Assembly (NCBI GenBank): GCA_016859345.1 | Contig: CM029122.1 | Location: forward strand, 2,355,001 to 2,419,000 | Source of the DNA: Istiophorus platypterus | Lineage: Eukaryota > Chordata > Actinopteri > Istiophoriformes > Istiophoridae | Direction of reading: 5' to 3' | Length of the DNA: 64,000 nucleotides | In this document: positions 24,851-35,859 of the stretch, piece after piece | Position numbering within the stretch: position 1 is the stretch's first letter | Layout of the letters: the number at the start of each line of letters is the position of its first letter | The notes under the pieces: model-generated | Told to the model about the DNA's origin: nothing | The model's input: the letters and a program-made list of their open reading frames with translations, nothing else | Databases searched by the model: none | Position numbers and translations under genes: made by a program

Positions 24851-25524
24851 GATTTTTAAATTTTTTTTATCTCGTCTTTTTAAAGGTTATGTAACATTAC
24901 GTAATTCCATTTGTAACTGCGAGAGTATTCGGGAGGCGCTGGACCTCGCCGCGATATTCCTCGACAAAACTTTGATTCCGCCCCCCGCTGCTTCTTTAAA
25001 GTAAACCGCGGCGTTGAGCGCGGTGCGGGTCCCCGGGGCCGAGGACCCCGACTGGTTCAAAGACGACTGACCAAAAAAAAGATTGCGTACCTGCTCCTGG
25101 AAGGTAAAACGGAGCCTGACGAGCCTCAGGACGTTCGGGGAAGCTCGGGGACGGCGGAGCGACGGCGTTTCCAAGACTCAGCTTTGACGACGACTGATTT
25201 ACACGTCGCCTTTTCTCCGACGTCTGTTGAAATCCTGCTAAGACAAAGGGGAGGGCAGGGAGCTCGGGAGGGGGGGTCACCTTTTCTCACGCCTATTCAC
25301 CCTTCCCCTTTTCCCCTCACCGTTATTTATCTCTTTTTCTACCGCAGGCACACAACGGCGTCCTTTGCCAACCACACCCAGTAATTCCTGGAGCGGGTGT
25401 TAACAATCAGATCGCGGCGCCCGCCGTTGTGCCTTAATATCAGTGGACCGGTTCGCCTCAAAGGGTTCGACGCCGCTTCACCCAGCAGCAAACAGAAAAG
25501 AAAATTGCTTGTTTTGGGGAACCA

Positions 25525-25641
25525 GAAAGAAAGAGAGAGAGGAAGAGAAGGAGAGGAAGAGAAGGAGAGAAGAAGAGAGGAGAGGAAGAGAAGGAGAGGA
25601 AGGGAGAAGAGGAAGAGAAGGAGAGGAAGGGAGGAGAAAAG
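25525..25641 (+). repeat. 117-nt uninterrupted homopurine tract
   Basis: Only A and G occur across the interval, built from irregular GGAAGAGAAGGAGA-type units; the purine-rich character continues past a single T to about 25660. This gives E/R/K-rich spurious frames on plus and S/L/F-rich on minus. Such tracts can form intramolecular triplexes. Confidence 0.92.
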
Positions 25642-25661
25642 TGAGGAGAAAAGTGAGGAGC

Positions 25662-27384
25662 GCTGTTTGGTTTCCAAGCAACAGAGCTGCAGGGTGGGTT
25701 CCCATGTTTCTGCCTCCGTCTCCACATTCTCTTCCTGAGGAATTTGACCTGCCTGACCTCTCTGAATACGTCTGGATTTACCCTCCCCTCCGACACACAA
25801 TCATGGCTCACTGTAATCGAAAGCTTCTATGAGAGCAGATCTGCCCCCCCCCCCGCTCTTTTTTTCTTTTTTGCCTCTTCGTTGCTGAGGTAGCCGCGGC
25901 CACAAAGCCATGCGTACCGTCGCCCGTGAGAAAAAGCGTCCGGTGGTATCCTGCCGTGCGCGGGACCCGGGAGAGCACGGCGGCCCCTCGCCGGCCCCTC
26001 GTCGGCCCGAGGGACGCTCGGGACGCGCAGAGAGCCGTGATCAAATGAGGAAAAAGAAAAGGGGGTCGTGCCGAGGTCCGGACGTGGTTGAACATCACGG
26101 CATTAGAAAAGCAAGATTGAACGAACATCCTTAATGAAAACCTCACTGATAACGACTATATACGTGCAAGTACACTTTGCAGTGAACTGCAGAGGATGAC
26201 CCTCAGTGGCCGACGGACAAGAAGGCGATAGAATGTTCCGCCGTCAAATCCGTCTGGCGTGAGTGTGTCAGAGAGAAGGGATGGTGTGTGTGTGTGTGTG
26301 CAGGGCGAAGCGTGGAGGTGTACGGGGGTTGATCGGACAGAAGGCCGTCCGGGAGCGTGGCGCTCGCTCCATCTGGACGCGAAGCGAGAGTGCGAACGGA
26401 GACGAAAGACAAACACAGAGGGAGGCGGAGGGAGGGACGGGCCGAGATTATAATCTTGAATTTTAAAACCTTCAAAAAAAGAAAAAAAAAAGTTTTCCGC
26501 CAGTTTCTCACTTTTCCTTGTGACCGATGTTTTTCATTTTCATTCAGGGCTTGAATAATATCGACTCGCGCACGTCATGAAGCGACGCCGCCGCCGTAGA
26601 AATCAGATCAACGGGCCGAAAATCAACATATTCGGATGCTAAAGAAATAAACCGTGGCTCCAAAATGTGGCCGGTTTATCGTCTCATCCGGTAAGTGACT
26701 GGAACACAGGCGTCAAAACGATGGAGACAAAGTCACGTCTGTGGGAATGAACGACACCAGCACGTCCCCACGGTCGAACCACGATGCTCCGAAGCCACGA
26801 AACGGACAAAACGTTTGAAGGGTGAAACTTCTCCACAAGGAAAAAACCCCCAAAAACCCACAATACTTCGTGAGTGAACAAACTGTTTTCGAGCACAGTC
26901 TGTCAGTTACATAACTAAAGCCCTGATTGAGATCTTACACTCAGTTGCCATGGAAATATTCTTGCTGCGGTTCTGGTGCTTCGTACATTTTATCTGTGCC
27001 AGTCAGCCTGACCGCGACCGACAGCCGCAGAGATGCAGTGTTGTTCCGCTCGCCACATGCTGGGCGGCGGTGTTTCTGATATTTTGTCGAGCCTACGCTC
27101 GCCTACACGAGCGGGGGTCGGACGTCAGAACGACCTTTTTCAGTTTGAACTAGAATTATCGTTCTTTTCTCTGACGGTATAAACAAAAGAGCTGTCGTAC
27201 TGGACTAGAGGTCACAGGTGTATCAGGTGTGTAATAAAGTGGACAGGAGTGTTGATGGAGACTGAGGAGTCTAAAAAATGAGGATGTTAATAACAATAAG
27301 GCGCCAGCGTCAAATAAACATACAAAAGACACATCTCACCAGATACGTGAAACCGGGTGAAAATTGAAGAGACCACCAACGCCA
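25662..27384. other. Noncoding, no gene seen
   Basis: Moderate GC, with a GT run at 26284-26301. Overlapping open frames occur on both strands without recognisable domains. A donor-like CCG|GTAAGT lies at 26688-26696 but has no partner. Confidence 0.45.
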
Positions 27385-27515
27385 CTGGGATCCAACCTCT
27401 GGGGACCACGAGGAACCATAAAAAAATTTGTTGCCAATCCATCCAGAAGTCATCCGGTTCATCCTGCCATGACATGGAACGAAGCGGTGGGACCAGCTGA
27501 CGCTAGCGAAACGTT
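27385..27515 (+). repeat. Fragment of a common teleost interspersed repeat
   Basis: The order of phrases AACCTCTGGGGACCA, then AATTTGTTGCCAATCCATCCA, then GCGGTGGGACC and GACGCTAGCG matches a repeat I know from many fish noncoding sequences (CCTCTGGGGACCATGAA... GGCAATCCATCCAATAG... GTGGTGGACCGACC... GCTAGC). The copy is decayed and short. I am unsure of its superfamily. Confidence 0.6.
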
Positions 27516-27979
27516 GGTAGGACCCCCGACGCCCAGTGTGACGGAAACAACGCGGAGACGGCGAAGCAGTCACTCCGCGAGCGGTCACTTCGCGGATCGG
27601 CGCCTGGGACTGACCCCGAACGCAGCACGGGACGCTCAGCTGACAGAGGCGAGGTTTTGTGTCTTTTCCCGCTGCGTCGCTCGGACCCGCCGATGATCCA
27701 AGTTATCACCTTGGATATTTTTCTCATGACTGAGACGTGACGTTTACATTTATTCAGAGTTTCTGGGAAGATTTTTCTGCGTCAGCATCCGATGAACTCG
27801 AGAAAAAAACGTTGAGGTAAAGATTAAAAAAAAAGTGAATGAATGAAAAGAGGTGAATGTGTTGTTTATAATTTTAAACAGGCACATGCACGGGCCATGT
27901 ATATAACAGCTGTTTGCCTGTCAAACAGGCCACGCCCACCAAAAAATCACACAACCCTAGATCCTGCAAACTCACATAA

Positions 27980-28010
27980 AAGAACGCGCGCACGCACACT
28001 CACACACACA

Positions 28011-28047
<37 letters not shown>
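27980..28047. repeat. (CA)n microsatellite
   Basis: Imperfect then pure CA units, the longest pure run at about 28013-28046. Confidence 0.9.
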
Positions 28048-28147
28048 TACTGCAGAGGAGTTGAGAGAGTTGACCTGTGGCCCTGGAATCAGCGCTCAGT
28101 GTGTTACATAAGGGAGCAGGCGAGTGCCAGCCCTCCTACAGACGTGG

Positions 28148-28302
28148 ATGTCCGTCCTCCGTCCATCCGTCCTCCATCCCTCAGTCCGTCCACCGTCCGT
28201 CCGTCCGTCCGTCCGTCCGTCCGTCCCTCAGTCCGTCCACCGACCGTCCTCCGTCCGTCCGTCCTCCGTCCATCCTCCGTCCGTCCATCCACTTGGCCTG
28301 GC
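28148..28302. repeat. (CCGT)n/(CCAT) tetranucleotide array
   Basis: Imperfect CCGT, CCAT and CCTC units; the purest stretch is eight CCGT units at about 28194-28227. It produces the R/P/S-rich spurious frames in all plus phases and D/G/R/T-rich frames on minus. Confidence 0.9.
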
Positions 28303-28309
28303 TAACGCA

Positions 28310-29076
28310 GACTTCACCTTCGCCTCTCAGTTCCACGGTCCCACACACGCACACACACACATTCAACACAACAGCAGCATGCAAAAAAAATCCCACACAC
28401 ATTTACGAGGTCCATATGTTCATTCCCACAAGTATGTAAGAAAAAAATAGATAAATCTTACACATAACCTGAAGTATTTATGATATGGGATGTGAGAGTT
28501 TGGGAATATAAGGTGGTGGTGGGGGGGGTCTGAAACCAGATCGCCGCTCCCCGTCCTCCCTAACGTCAGCGGACGAACACCTACTAATGTTATCTCCCTG
28601 CAATACAAGAGATACACCCCCACGCACGCACACACGCAGCCCCCCAGATGTGTTCCTTCCGCTCTACAGGAAGAAAGGGGTTTATTCCATCACGGATCCG
28701 AGCACCCCCCTCCTCCGGGACCTCGGCATCTCGGCACCTCGGGCTCCGCGGGGCCCGCGGCTGAGAATAGCAGGCGGATCCAGCCCAGCATCTGATGTTC
28801 TCCTGGGCGCCGTCTGCAGGGAGAGAGAGAGCGAGAGCGAGAGCGAGAGAGCGAGAGCGAGGGAGCGAGGGATGAACCTTGATGAATAAATATGAAGATA
28901 ACCTGCACCTCTGCTGCACTTTTTCTCTCTTTTGCCTGTTCCTCATATGGTTCTACTGAAGAGAAGGAGAGGGGAGGAAAAAAAACACAAAACAGCCTCT
29001 CAGATTTTCAAAAGAAGCCTCCAGGCCATTGTGTTTGTCTATGTGCTCGTGCATGAGCCGGTTCGTGAGCTACAAG

Positions 29077-29107
<31 letters not shown>

Positions 29108-30970
29108 AAGCGTGTTTGTTTGCATCCAGCCATCTCTCTTTGTGTGCATGCACATTGTTGTGCAGTGCCAGTGTGTGTGTGTGTGTGTGTGTGTTTGCAT
29201 GCGTGGGCGGCTCTGTGTAGGAGTTTTCAGTAGCTTTTTGACAGAGCCTCCAGTCGCATGTATTTGTGAATCTTTTGTTTTATTCTCCATCCCCCCGCTC
29301 CGGCTCTGCAGTAATCACACCTAGCAGCGCCGCTCGAGCGCCGCTGCCCTTGAACGACGAGATACAAAAGGGGGGTGAGGTGGGGGGGCTTCAAAGACTA
29401 ATTTCTACTGCCCCGGTCTTCGGTGCCGGCAGCAAAGGCGAAAGGATTCTGTGCATCAGCCCTTTAAAAATAATCTTTTAAATTATAAAAAAAGACCAAC
29501 TTCGTTTTGTTGTTGCCTTCCAAACATAAATCAGCGCGACAAACTCGACCGGGGAAAAAAACGACGATCGGAATTATTAAACCGGAAACGACCACGTACG
29601 CTCGGAAATCAGCGGTGGCTCGCACACTTCCTGGGCTCGGGTTGGGGCTAAGTAGGACAGAGGGGCGGGATGGAGACGGGGGGTCGATCCGCCCCAGATC
29701 GCTCCTCGGTCGGCGGCGCCACGGCCGATCCGGTCGAGGCAAAGGAAGAAGGAAAGACCGATTAAAGAGACGGAGGAGATTATGTGTAAAAAAAATATAA
29801 TAAAAGAAGGACTCTCAGAAGTGAGACGCTCGACTCCAGACACAAATAGAGTTTTTATTTTTTTCCTTTATGTTTGGATCAGACGTTCTCAAAAGTCTTT
29901 GCAGCTCCGGCCGATTTGCAAATAAACCGATTGCAAAAGACAATTAATTTTAAGGAAAAAAACCTGACATTTTCAATAACAAAATGTGGTGGGTATGTTT
30001 CAAAGAGAAACAATAAATTCATTATAGTTGTGCTTTAATTTTGGGAGGTAATAAACTACTGCATTATTTAGCCTCATGGGTTTATTCGAGCCTCATTTTT
30101 AATTCTCTCTAAAGAAATTACACGTGTCCCAAATAGGAACTATTTACTCAATTTACTTGCAGTTTGTATATAGTTGTGTAACACTAGAGTCACAGTTTTA
30201 ATCAAATCAAACTGAAACGTAGGAGAGAATCAATGGAAATTGATAATTTATAAGCTAATTTTGAGGATTAAAAATTGAAACCGATCAGGGCGTCACGTCG
30301 GGTCCTGCGTCGTTTCCTGTTGGTGATTGTTCCAGCGTCTGCCTTTCGCCTGCGTCTACCGATCACAGCTCTCGGATTAGTTTTAAAGCGAACACATCAG
30401 GAACCAGCAGCAGCAGAGCAACGACGCCGCCACGCGTGACCTCGGTCTCTCTAGCTGGAGATTTTCTCTTTTTGATGAATTTTCTTCTTCCTCCCTCTGA
30501 TGTGTCTCCGTGCTCACATCCGGGGAAGCTCGACGAGCCTCCTGGATGCGCATCCAAAGGTTTCGATAAAAACAAACACACATTTCCATCATTTTATCTT
30601 GTTATATCATCGAGGGCCTCGTTCACAATGATGTCAACTGACAGTTTAAGATGACTTCAAAAGGTACAAAGTAATAAAAGATGTATAAGAAAATGGTTAA
30701 ACAGCTATGTGTAAATACAATCGATTAAAATACAAGAAACAAAAAAACCCAAATCGGTTAAAACAAGTAGAAACTGGATGGTTTGTGATCATGGATTTAA
30801 ATAAAAAATTCATCAGAACAAAGGCACATAAACACAAAATTGAAACATCGACACCTGAATTCCTGAGAAAACTAAATGAGACGAGATCTGTCCAGGACAG
30901 GATTTGGCTTCTACCGGGACACCACAGGGACGCGTCCCGAGCCCCCTTCCTCTTCTCCCTCCACACCAAA
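28310..30970. other. Noncoding with microsatellites, no gene seen
   Basis: GT runs lie at 29081-29107 and 29173-29194, and an imperfect GAGAGC array lies at 28820-28872. 29860-30360 is AT-rich and free of simple repeats and could be regulatory. No exon supported. Confidence 0.45.
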
Positions 30971-30972
30971 AA

Positions 30973-31037
30973 CCCTGTTCCCGTGTTCGCCGCCGCGTCA
31001 TCCGCAAACGAACGCGGCGGCGAACGCGGGCACGGGG
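30973..31037. repeat. Strong GC-rich imperfect inverted repeat (hairpin)
   Basis: The 26-nt arms at 30973-30998 and 31012-31037 are complementary at 23 of 26 positions around a 13-nt loop. In plus-strand RNA two of the three mismatches become G-U pairs (T at 30976 and 30984), leaving one true mismatch. The stem is almost all G/C. Stem size is near that of a short precursor hairpin but the composition is unlike typical microRNAs. A structured regulatory element or a fold-back repeat is an alternative. Confidence 0.8.
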
Positions 31038-31039
31038 TT

Positions 31040-32139
31040 GTTGGTGAGGAGGGGCTGATCTCCGGCCGCAATGACTCCGCCCACACAGAGCGGAGGTTAG
31101 GGAACCAGGTGGGTTTGGTGCCCGGTGAACAACCGGCCCCTGGGCACCAGGCTTCAGGTTTCTGGGACCACACATGATCCACCAGCACCACTGTGCCAGT
31201 TAAGGTCGGCCCCAACAGCAGCTGGTGACCCTTCCGCCGCCGCACCCCAGCATCCGCACGTCTCAGCGTCTCCCCCATCCATCCGGCGGCAGACGTCGTG
31301 GGTTAGAGCCGTCCACGCCTCTCCACACCTCCGGGCTGAGAAACATGCGCACACACCGTCAGCGTCCTCATCTGTCAAGTGTCAGGAAACTCGCCCTCAT
31401 GGCGTGGCGGCTCACGGCGCAGCGGCTCACGGCGCGGCGCGGCGGCTCGTCCGACTGTTTGCACTGATAACTGCCGGCCACTGCCGATACTGTTTGACAC
31501 GTTATCCCTAATTTATTGCAGTTCTTACCTTAGCTATTATTTATTCCTCCACTATTAAGTATAGTCTTTTTTATGAAGCTGTCAATTCTAATCCTGGCCA
31601 CAGCGGCTAAGGGGGCGTGTCAGCCTCTCTGTTTAGTCCCCGATCCAGGGTTGAACCGAGCGTTCAAAGTTCAGAACGGCGTCGATAAGCTGCGTTTATG
31701 GAGGTTTTAAAGCTCAACTACCAGTAAAAATGTCAGTCATTTCTGGACGTCAGTGTTAAATTTGGCACCCACCTTTTTTTTTTTTTTGCTAGTTTCAGGC
31801 TCAGTCACTGGTCGTTGTATTTTCGTCAGTTTTAGTCTCGTATTAGTCAACAAACACCACATTTAAGTCAAGGTTCAACCTGCTCACCTGGAATTATTGA
31901 AAATACTTGGGTTTATTTTGTTTTTCCTCTAAATACTGTTCCCTCTCTGGGTTTATCTCGGCTGAAGCCTCTAAAGCTTCTAAAGCCTGTTGATGCCTTC
32001 ACCTCCTTTGGGCAAATTAACAAATTAAAGGGAAAAACCCCTCCGCATATGAAATGAGCGGAGAAGTGGCGCGAACACAGGTGCCTCCACACAGGCGCAC
32101 CGCCTGGTGCAATTAAGCCGTTAACAGGCCGTCGTGCTC
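31040..32139. other. Noncoding, no gene seen
   Basis: 31040-31460 is GC-rich and ends in imperfect CGGCTCACGGCGCAG units (about 31408-31446); 31500-32130 is AT-richer. A segment near 31800-31860 (TTTTCGTCAGTTTTAGTC) vaguely resembles a fish repeat but is too short to call. Confidence 0.45.
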
Positions 32140-32285
32140 TGTGGCCCCTTCACGCACACACACATATTCATACGTTGATGACACATCGGGGGGAACTCGG
32201 GGTTCCAAGGACACTTCGACGCGTGGACCGGAGGAGCTGGGGATCGAACCGCCGACCCTCCGGTCCTGGCTCTACCACCCCAGTC
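32140..32285 (-). mobile_element. tRNA-derived SINE fragment, minus orientation
   Basis: Read on the minus strand, a tRNA-like head carries an A-box-like TGGTAGAGCCAGG (about 32279-32267), then a B box GGTTCGATCC at 32250-32241, then a CCCCAGCTCCTCC... AAGTGTCCTTGG body. This order (WGGTAGAG, GGTTCGATCCC, CCGGCTCC, GAAGTGTCCTTGG) is the common teleost SINE with a tRNA-like promoter. The 3' part after about 32150 is lost. Polymerase III internal promoter elements are intact enough to recognise. Confidence 0.75.
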
Positions 32286-32679
32286 TTCCGCATATCGAAT
32301 ATCTTCTGCACTGTTACTGTTAGAGCAGTGGGGGACTTTAGCGCCATCCCGAAGGGCTTCACGGGGGCTAAACAGGAAGCATTCATCCTATGTTTATGTC
32401 ATCAAGTTGTCATAAACATGACATTTAGTCTTTGAAATGAACTGTCTACATGTTTACGTTACATGTTTACGTCACAGCACCTTCATGTTCCCGTTTTATG
32501 GCTTTGGGAGGAGATATATAGAACATGAGCCCATAATTAATCATACGAATGTGTGTTTGTGGCAGTGAATGCTACAGAAAACAAGATAAGAGAGAGTGAG
32601 GGAGCGTCGCCCCACGCAGGGAGATTCGGAGTCAATGATGTGTTGCCTAAAGACGGCGGCATGTTTCTGCCTCATTTGT

Positions 32680-32896
32680 GCGGCCAGAACTCCCGGGATC
32701 CCACGGCGTCCCTCGGCTCCCGCACGTCGGCCGGTCTGCCGCCGCGGCTCCGCGACGCCGGCCTGGCACCGGAGGAACGGGTCGCGTGTGGGCGGAGGCT
32801 CGGCCCGCGCCCACGGAGCGAGAGGCGCGGGGCTCCGGACGGGAAAAGCAGAGGAGGAAATGGGACCGAAGCCTCGGAGAAAACCGTGAAAAAACA
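32680..32896. promoter_or_regulatory. CpG-rich block abutting the 10-bp satellite
   Basis: Very high CpG density over about 200 bp, e.g. around GGCCGGTCTGCCGCCGCGG, ending just before the satellite. It could be a CpG island. Open frames run through it into the array on both strands, but none has a recognisable domain. The sequence CACCGGAGGAAC at 32767-32778 resembles the satellite unit. Confidence 0.4.
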
Positions 32897-32900
32897 GCTC

Positions 32901-35850
32901 CGGAGAACACCGGAGAACACCGGAGAACACCGGAGAACACCGGAGAACACCGGAGAACACCGGAGAACACCGGAGAACACCGGAGAACACCGGAGAACAC
33001 CGGAGAACACCGGAGAACACCGGAGAACACCGGAGAACACCGGAGAACACCGGAGAACACCGGAGAACACCGGAGAACACCGGAGAACACCGGAGAACAC
33101 CGGAGAACACCGGAGAACACCGGAGAACACCGGAGAACACCGGAGAACACCGGAGAACACCGGAGAACACCGGAGAACACCGGAGAACACCGGAGAACAC
33201 CGGAGAACACCGGAGAACACCGGAGAACACCGGAGAACACCGGAGAACACCGGAGAACACCGGAGAACACCGGAGAACACCGGAGAACACCGGAGAACAC
33301 CGGAGAACACCGGAGAACACCGGAGAACACCGGAGAACACCGGAGAACACCGGAGAACACCGGAGAACACCGGAGAACACCGGAGAACACCGGAGAACAC
33401 CGGAGAACACCGGAGAACACCGGAGAACACCGGAGAACACCGGAGAACACCGGAGAACACCGGAGAACACCGGAGAACACCGGAGAACACCGGAGAACAC
33501 CGGAGAACACCGGAGAACACCGGAGAACACCGGAGAACACCGGAGAACACCGGAGAACACCGGAGAACACCGGAGAACACCGGAGAACACCGGAGAACAC
33601 CGGAGAACACCGGAGAACACCGGAGAACACCGGAGAACACCGGAGAACACCGGAGAACACCGGAGAACACCGGAGAACACCGGAGAACACCGGAGAACAC
33701 CGGAGAACACCGGAGAACACCGGAGAACACCGGAGAACACCGGAGAACACCGGAGAACACCGGAGAACACCGGAGAACACCGGAGAACACCGGAGAACAC
33801 CGGAGAACACCGGAGAACACCGGAGAACACCGGAGAACACCGGAGAACACCGGAGAACACCGGAGAACACCGGAGAACACCGGAGAACACCGGAGAACAC
33901 CGGAGAACACCGGAGAACACCGGAGAACACCGGAGAACACCGGAGAACACCGGAGAACACCGGAGAACACCGGAGAACACCGGAGAACACCGGAGAACAC
34001 CGGAGAACACCGGAGAACACCGGAGAACACCGGAGAACACCGGAGAACACCGGAGAACACCGGAGAACACCGGAGAACACCGGAGAACACCGGAGAACAC
34101 CGGAGAACACCGGAGAACACCGGAGAACACCGGAGAACACCGGAGAACACCGGAGAACACCGGAGAACACCGGAGAACACCGGAGAACACCGGAGAACAC
34201 CGGAGAACACCGGAGAACACCGGAGAACACCGGAGAACACCGGAGAACACCGGAGAACACCGGAGAACACCGGAGAACACCGGAGAACACCGGAGAACAC
34301 CGGAGAACACCGGAGAACACCGGAGAACACCGGAGAACACCGGAGAACACCGGAGAACACCGGAGAACACCGGAGAACACCGGAGAACACCGGAGAACAC
34401 CGGAGAACACCGGAGAACACCGGAGAACACCGGAGAACACCGGAGAACACCGGAGAACACCGGAGAACACCGGAGAACACCGGAGAACACCGGAGAACAC
34501 CGGAGAACACCGGAGAACACCGGAGAACACCGGAGAACACCGGAGAACACCGGAGAACACCGGAGAACACCGGAGAACACCGGAGAACACCGGAGAACAC
34601 CGGAGAACACCGGAGAACACCGGAGAACACCGGAGAACACCGGAGAACACCGGAGAACACCGGAGAACACCGGAGAACACCGGAGAACACCGGAGAACAC
34701 CGGAGAACACCGGAGAACACCGGAGAACACCGGAGAACACCGGAGAACACCGGAGAACACCGGAGAACACCGGAGAACACCGGAGAACACCGGAGAACAC
34801 CGGAGAACACCGGAGAACACCGGAGAACACCGGAGAACACCGGAGAACACCGGAGAACACCGGAGAACACCGGAGAACACCGGAGAACACCGGAGAACAC
34901 CGGAGAACACCGGAGAACACCGGAGAACACCGGAGAACACCGGAGAACACCGGAGAACACCGGAGAACACCGGAGAACACCGGAGAACACCGGAGAACAC
35001 CGGAGAACACCGGAGAACACCGGAGAACACCGGAGAACACCGGAGAACACCGGAGAACACCGGAGAACACCGGAGAACACCGGAGAACACCGGAGAACAC
35101 CGGAGAACACCGGAGAACACCGGAGAACACCGGAGAACACCGGAGAACACCGGAGAACACCGGAGAACACCGGAGAACACCGGAGAACACCGGAGAACAC
35201 CGGAGAACACCGGAGAACACCGGAGAACACCGGAGAACACCGGAGAACACCGGAGAACACCGGAGAACACCGGAGAACACCGGAGAACACCGGAGAACAC
35301 CGGAGAACACCGGAGAACACCGGAGAACACCGGAGAACACCGGAGAACACCGGAGAACACCGGAGAACACCGGAGAACACCGGAGAACACCGGAGAACAC
35401 CGGAGAACACCGGAGAACACCGGAGAACACCGGAGAACACCGGAGAACACCGGAGAACACCGGAGAACACCGGAGAACACCGGAGAACACCGGAGAACAC
35501 CGGAGAACACCGGAGAACACCGGAGAACACCGGAGAACACCGGAGAACACCGGAGAACACCGGAGAACACCGGAGAACACCGGAGAACACCGGAGAACAC
35601 CGGAGAACACCGGAGAACACCGGAGAACACCGGAGAACACCGGAGAACACCGGAGAACACCGGAGAACACCGGAGAACACCGGAGAACACCGGAGAACAC
35701 CGGAGAACACCGGAGAACACCGGAGAACACCGGAGAACACCGGAGAACACCGGAGAACACCGGAGAACACCGGAGAACACCGGAGAACACCGGAGAACAC
35801 CGGAGAACACCGGAGAACACCGGAGAACACCGGAGAACACCGGAGAACAC
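32901..35850. repeat. 10-bp satellite (CGGAGAACAC), 295 identical tandem copies
   Basis: Every unit from 32901 to 35850 reads CGGAGAACAC with no variant seen. The unit has 3 C, 3 G, 4 A and no T, so the plus strand is T-free for 2,950 bp. Each unit has one CpG and, with its neighbour, one CCGG. Each contains AGAACA, the half-site of the glucocorticoid/androgen/progesterone receptor class, as a direct repeat with 10-bp spacing. Because 10 is not a multiple of 3 and the unit has no stop in any phase, all six frames stay open. The giant frames (plus 32553-35975, minus 32541-35888) translate as a repeated decapeptide, PENTGEHRRT or CSPVFSGVLR, and are not evidence of a protein. The left flank at 32875-32888 matches the right edge of the array at 35841-35854 in 13 of 14 bases. 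Confidence 0.98.
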
Positions 35851-35859
35851 CGTGTTTCA

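Noticed and set aside
28099..28305. R/P/S repeat frame as a proline-rich protein
   Set aside because: It is the translation of an imperfect CCGT/CCAT array.
30707..31177. 156-codon frame beginning with a lysine-rich segment
   Set aside because: No domain recognised; it crosses the GC-rich inverted repeat, and an opposite-strand frame of similar size overlaps it.
31800..31860. Similarity to a fish repeat with TTTTAGTC phrases
   Set aside because: Too short and too degenerate to assign.
32901..35850. CRISPR array, because of regular repetition
   Set aside because: There are no spacers: identical 10-bp units are directly adjacent, and the context is a vertebrate genome.
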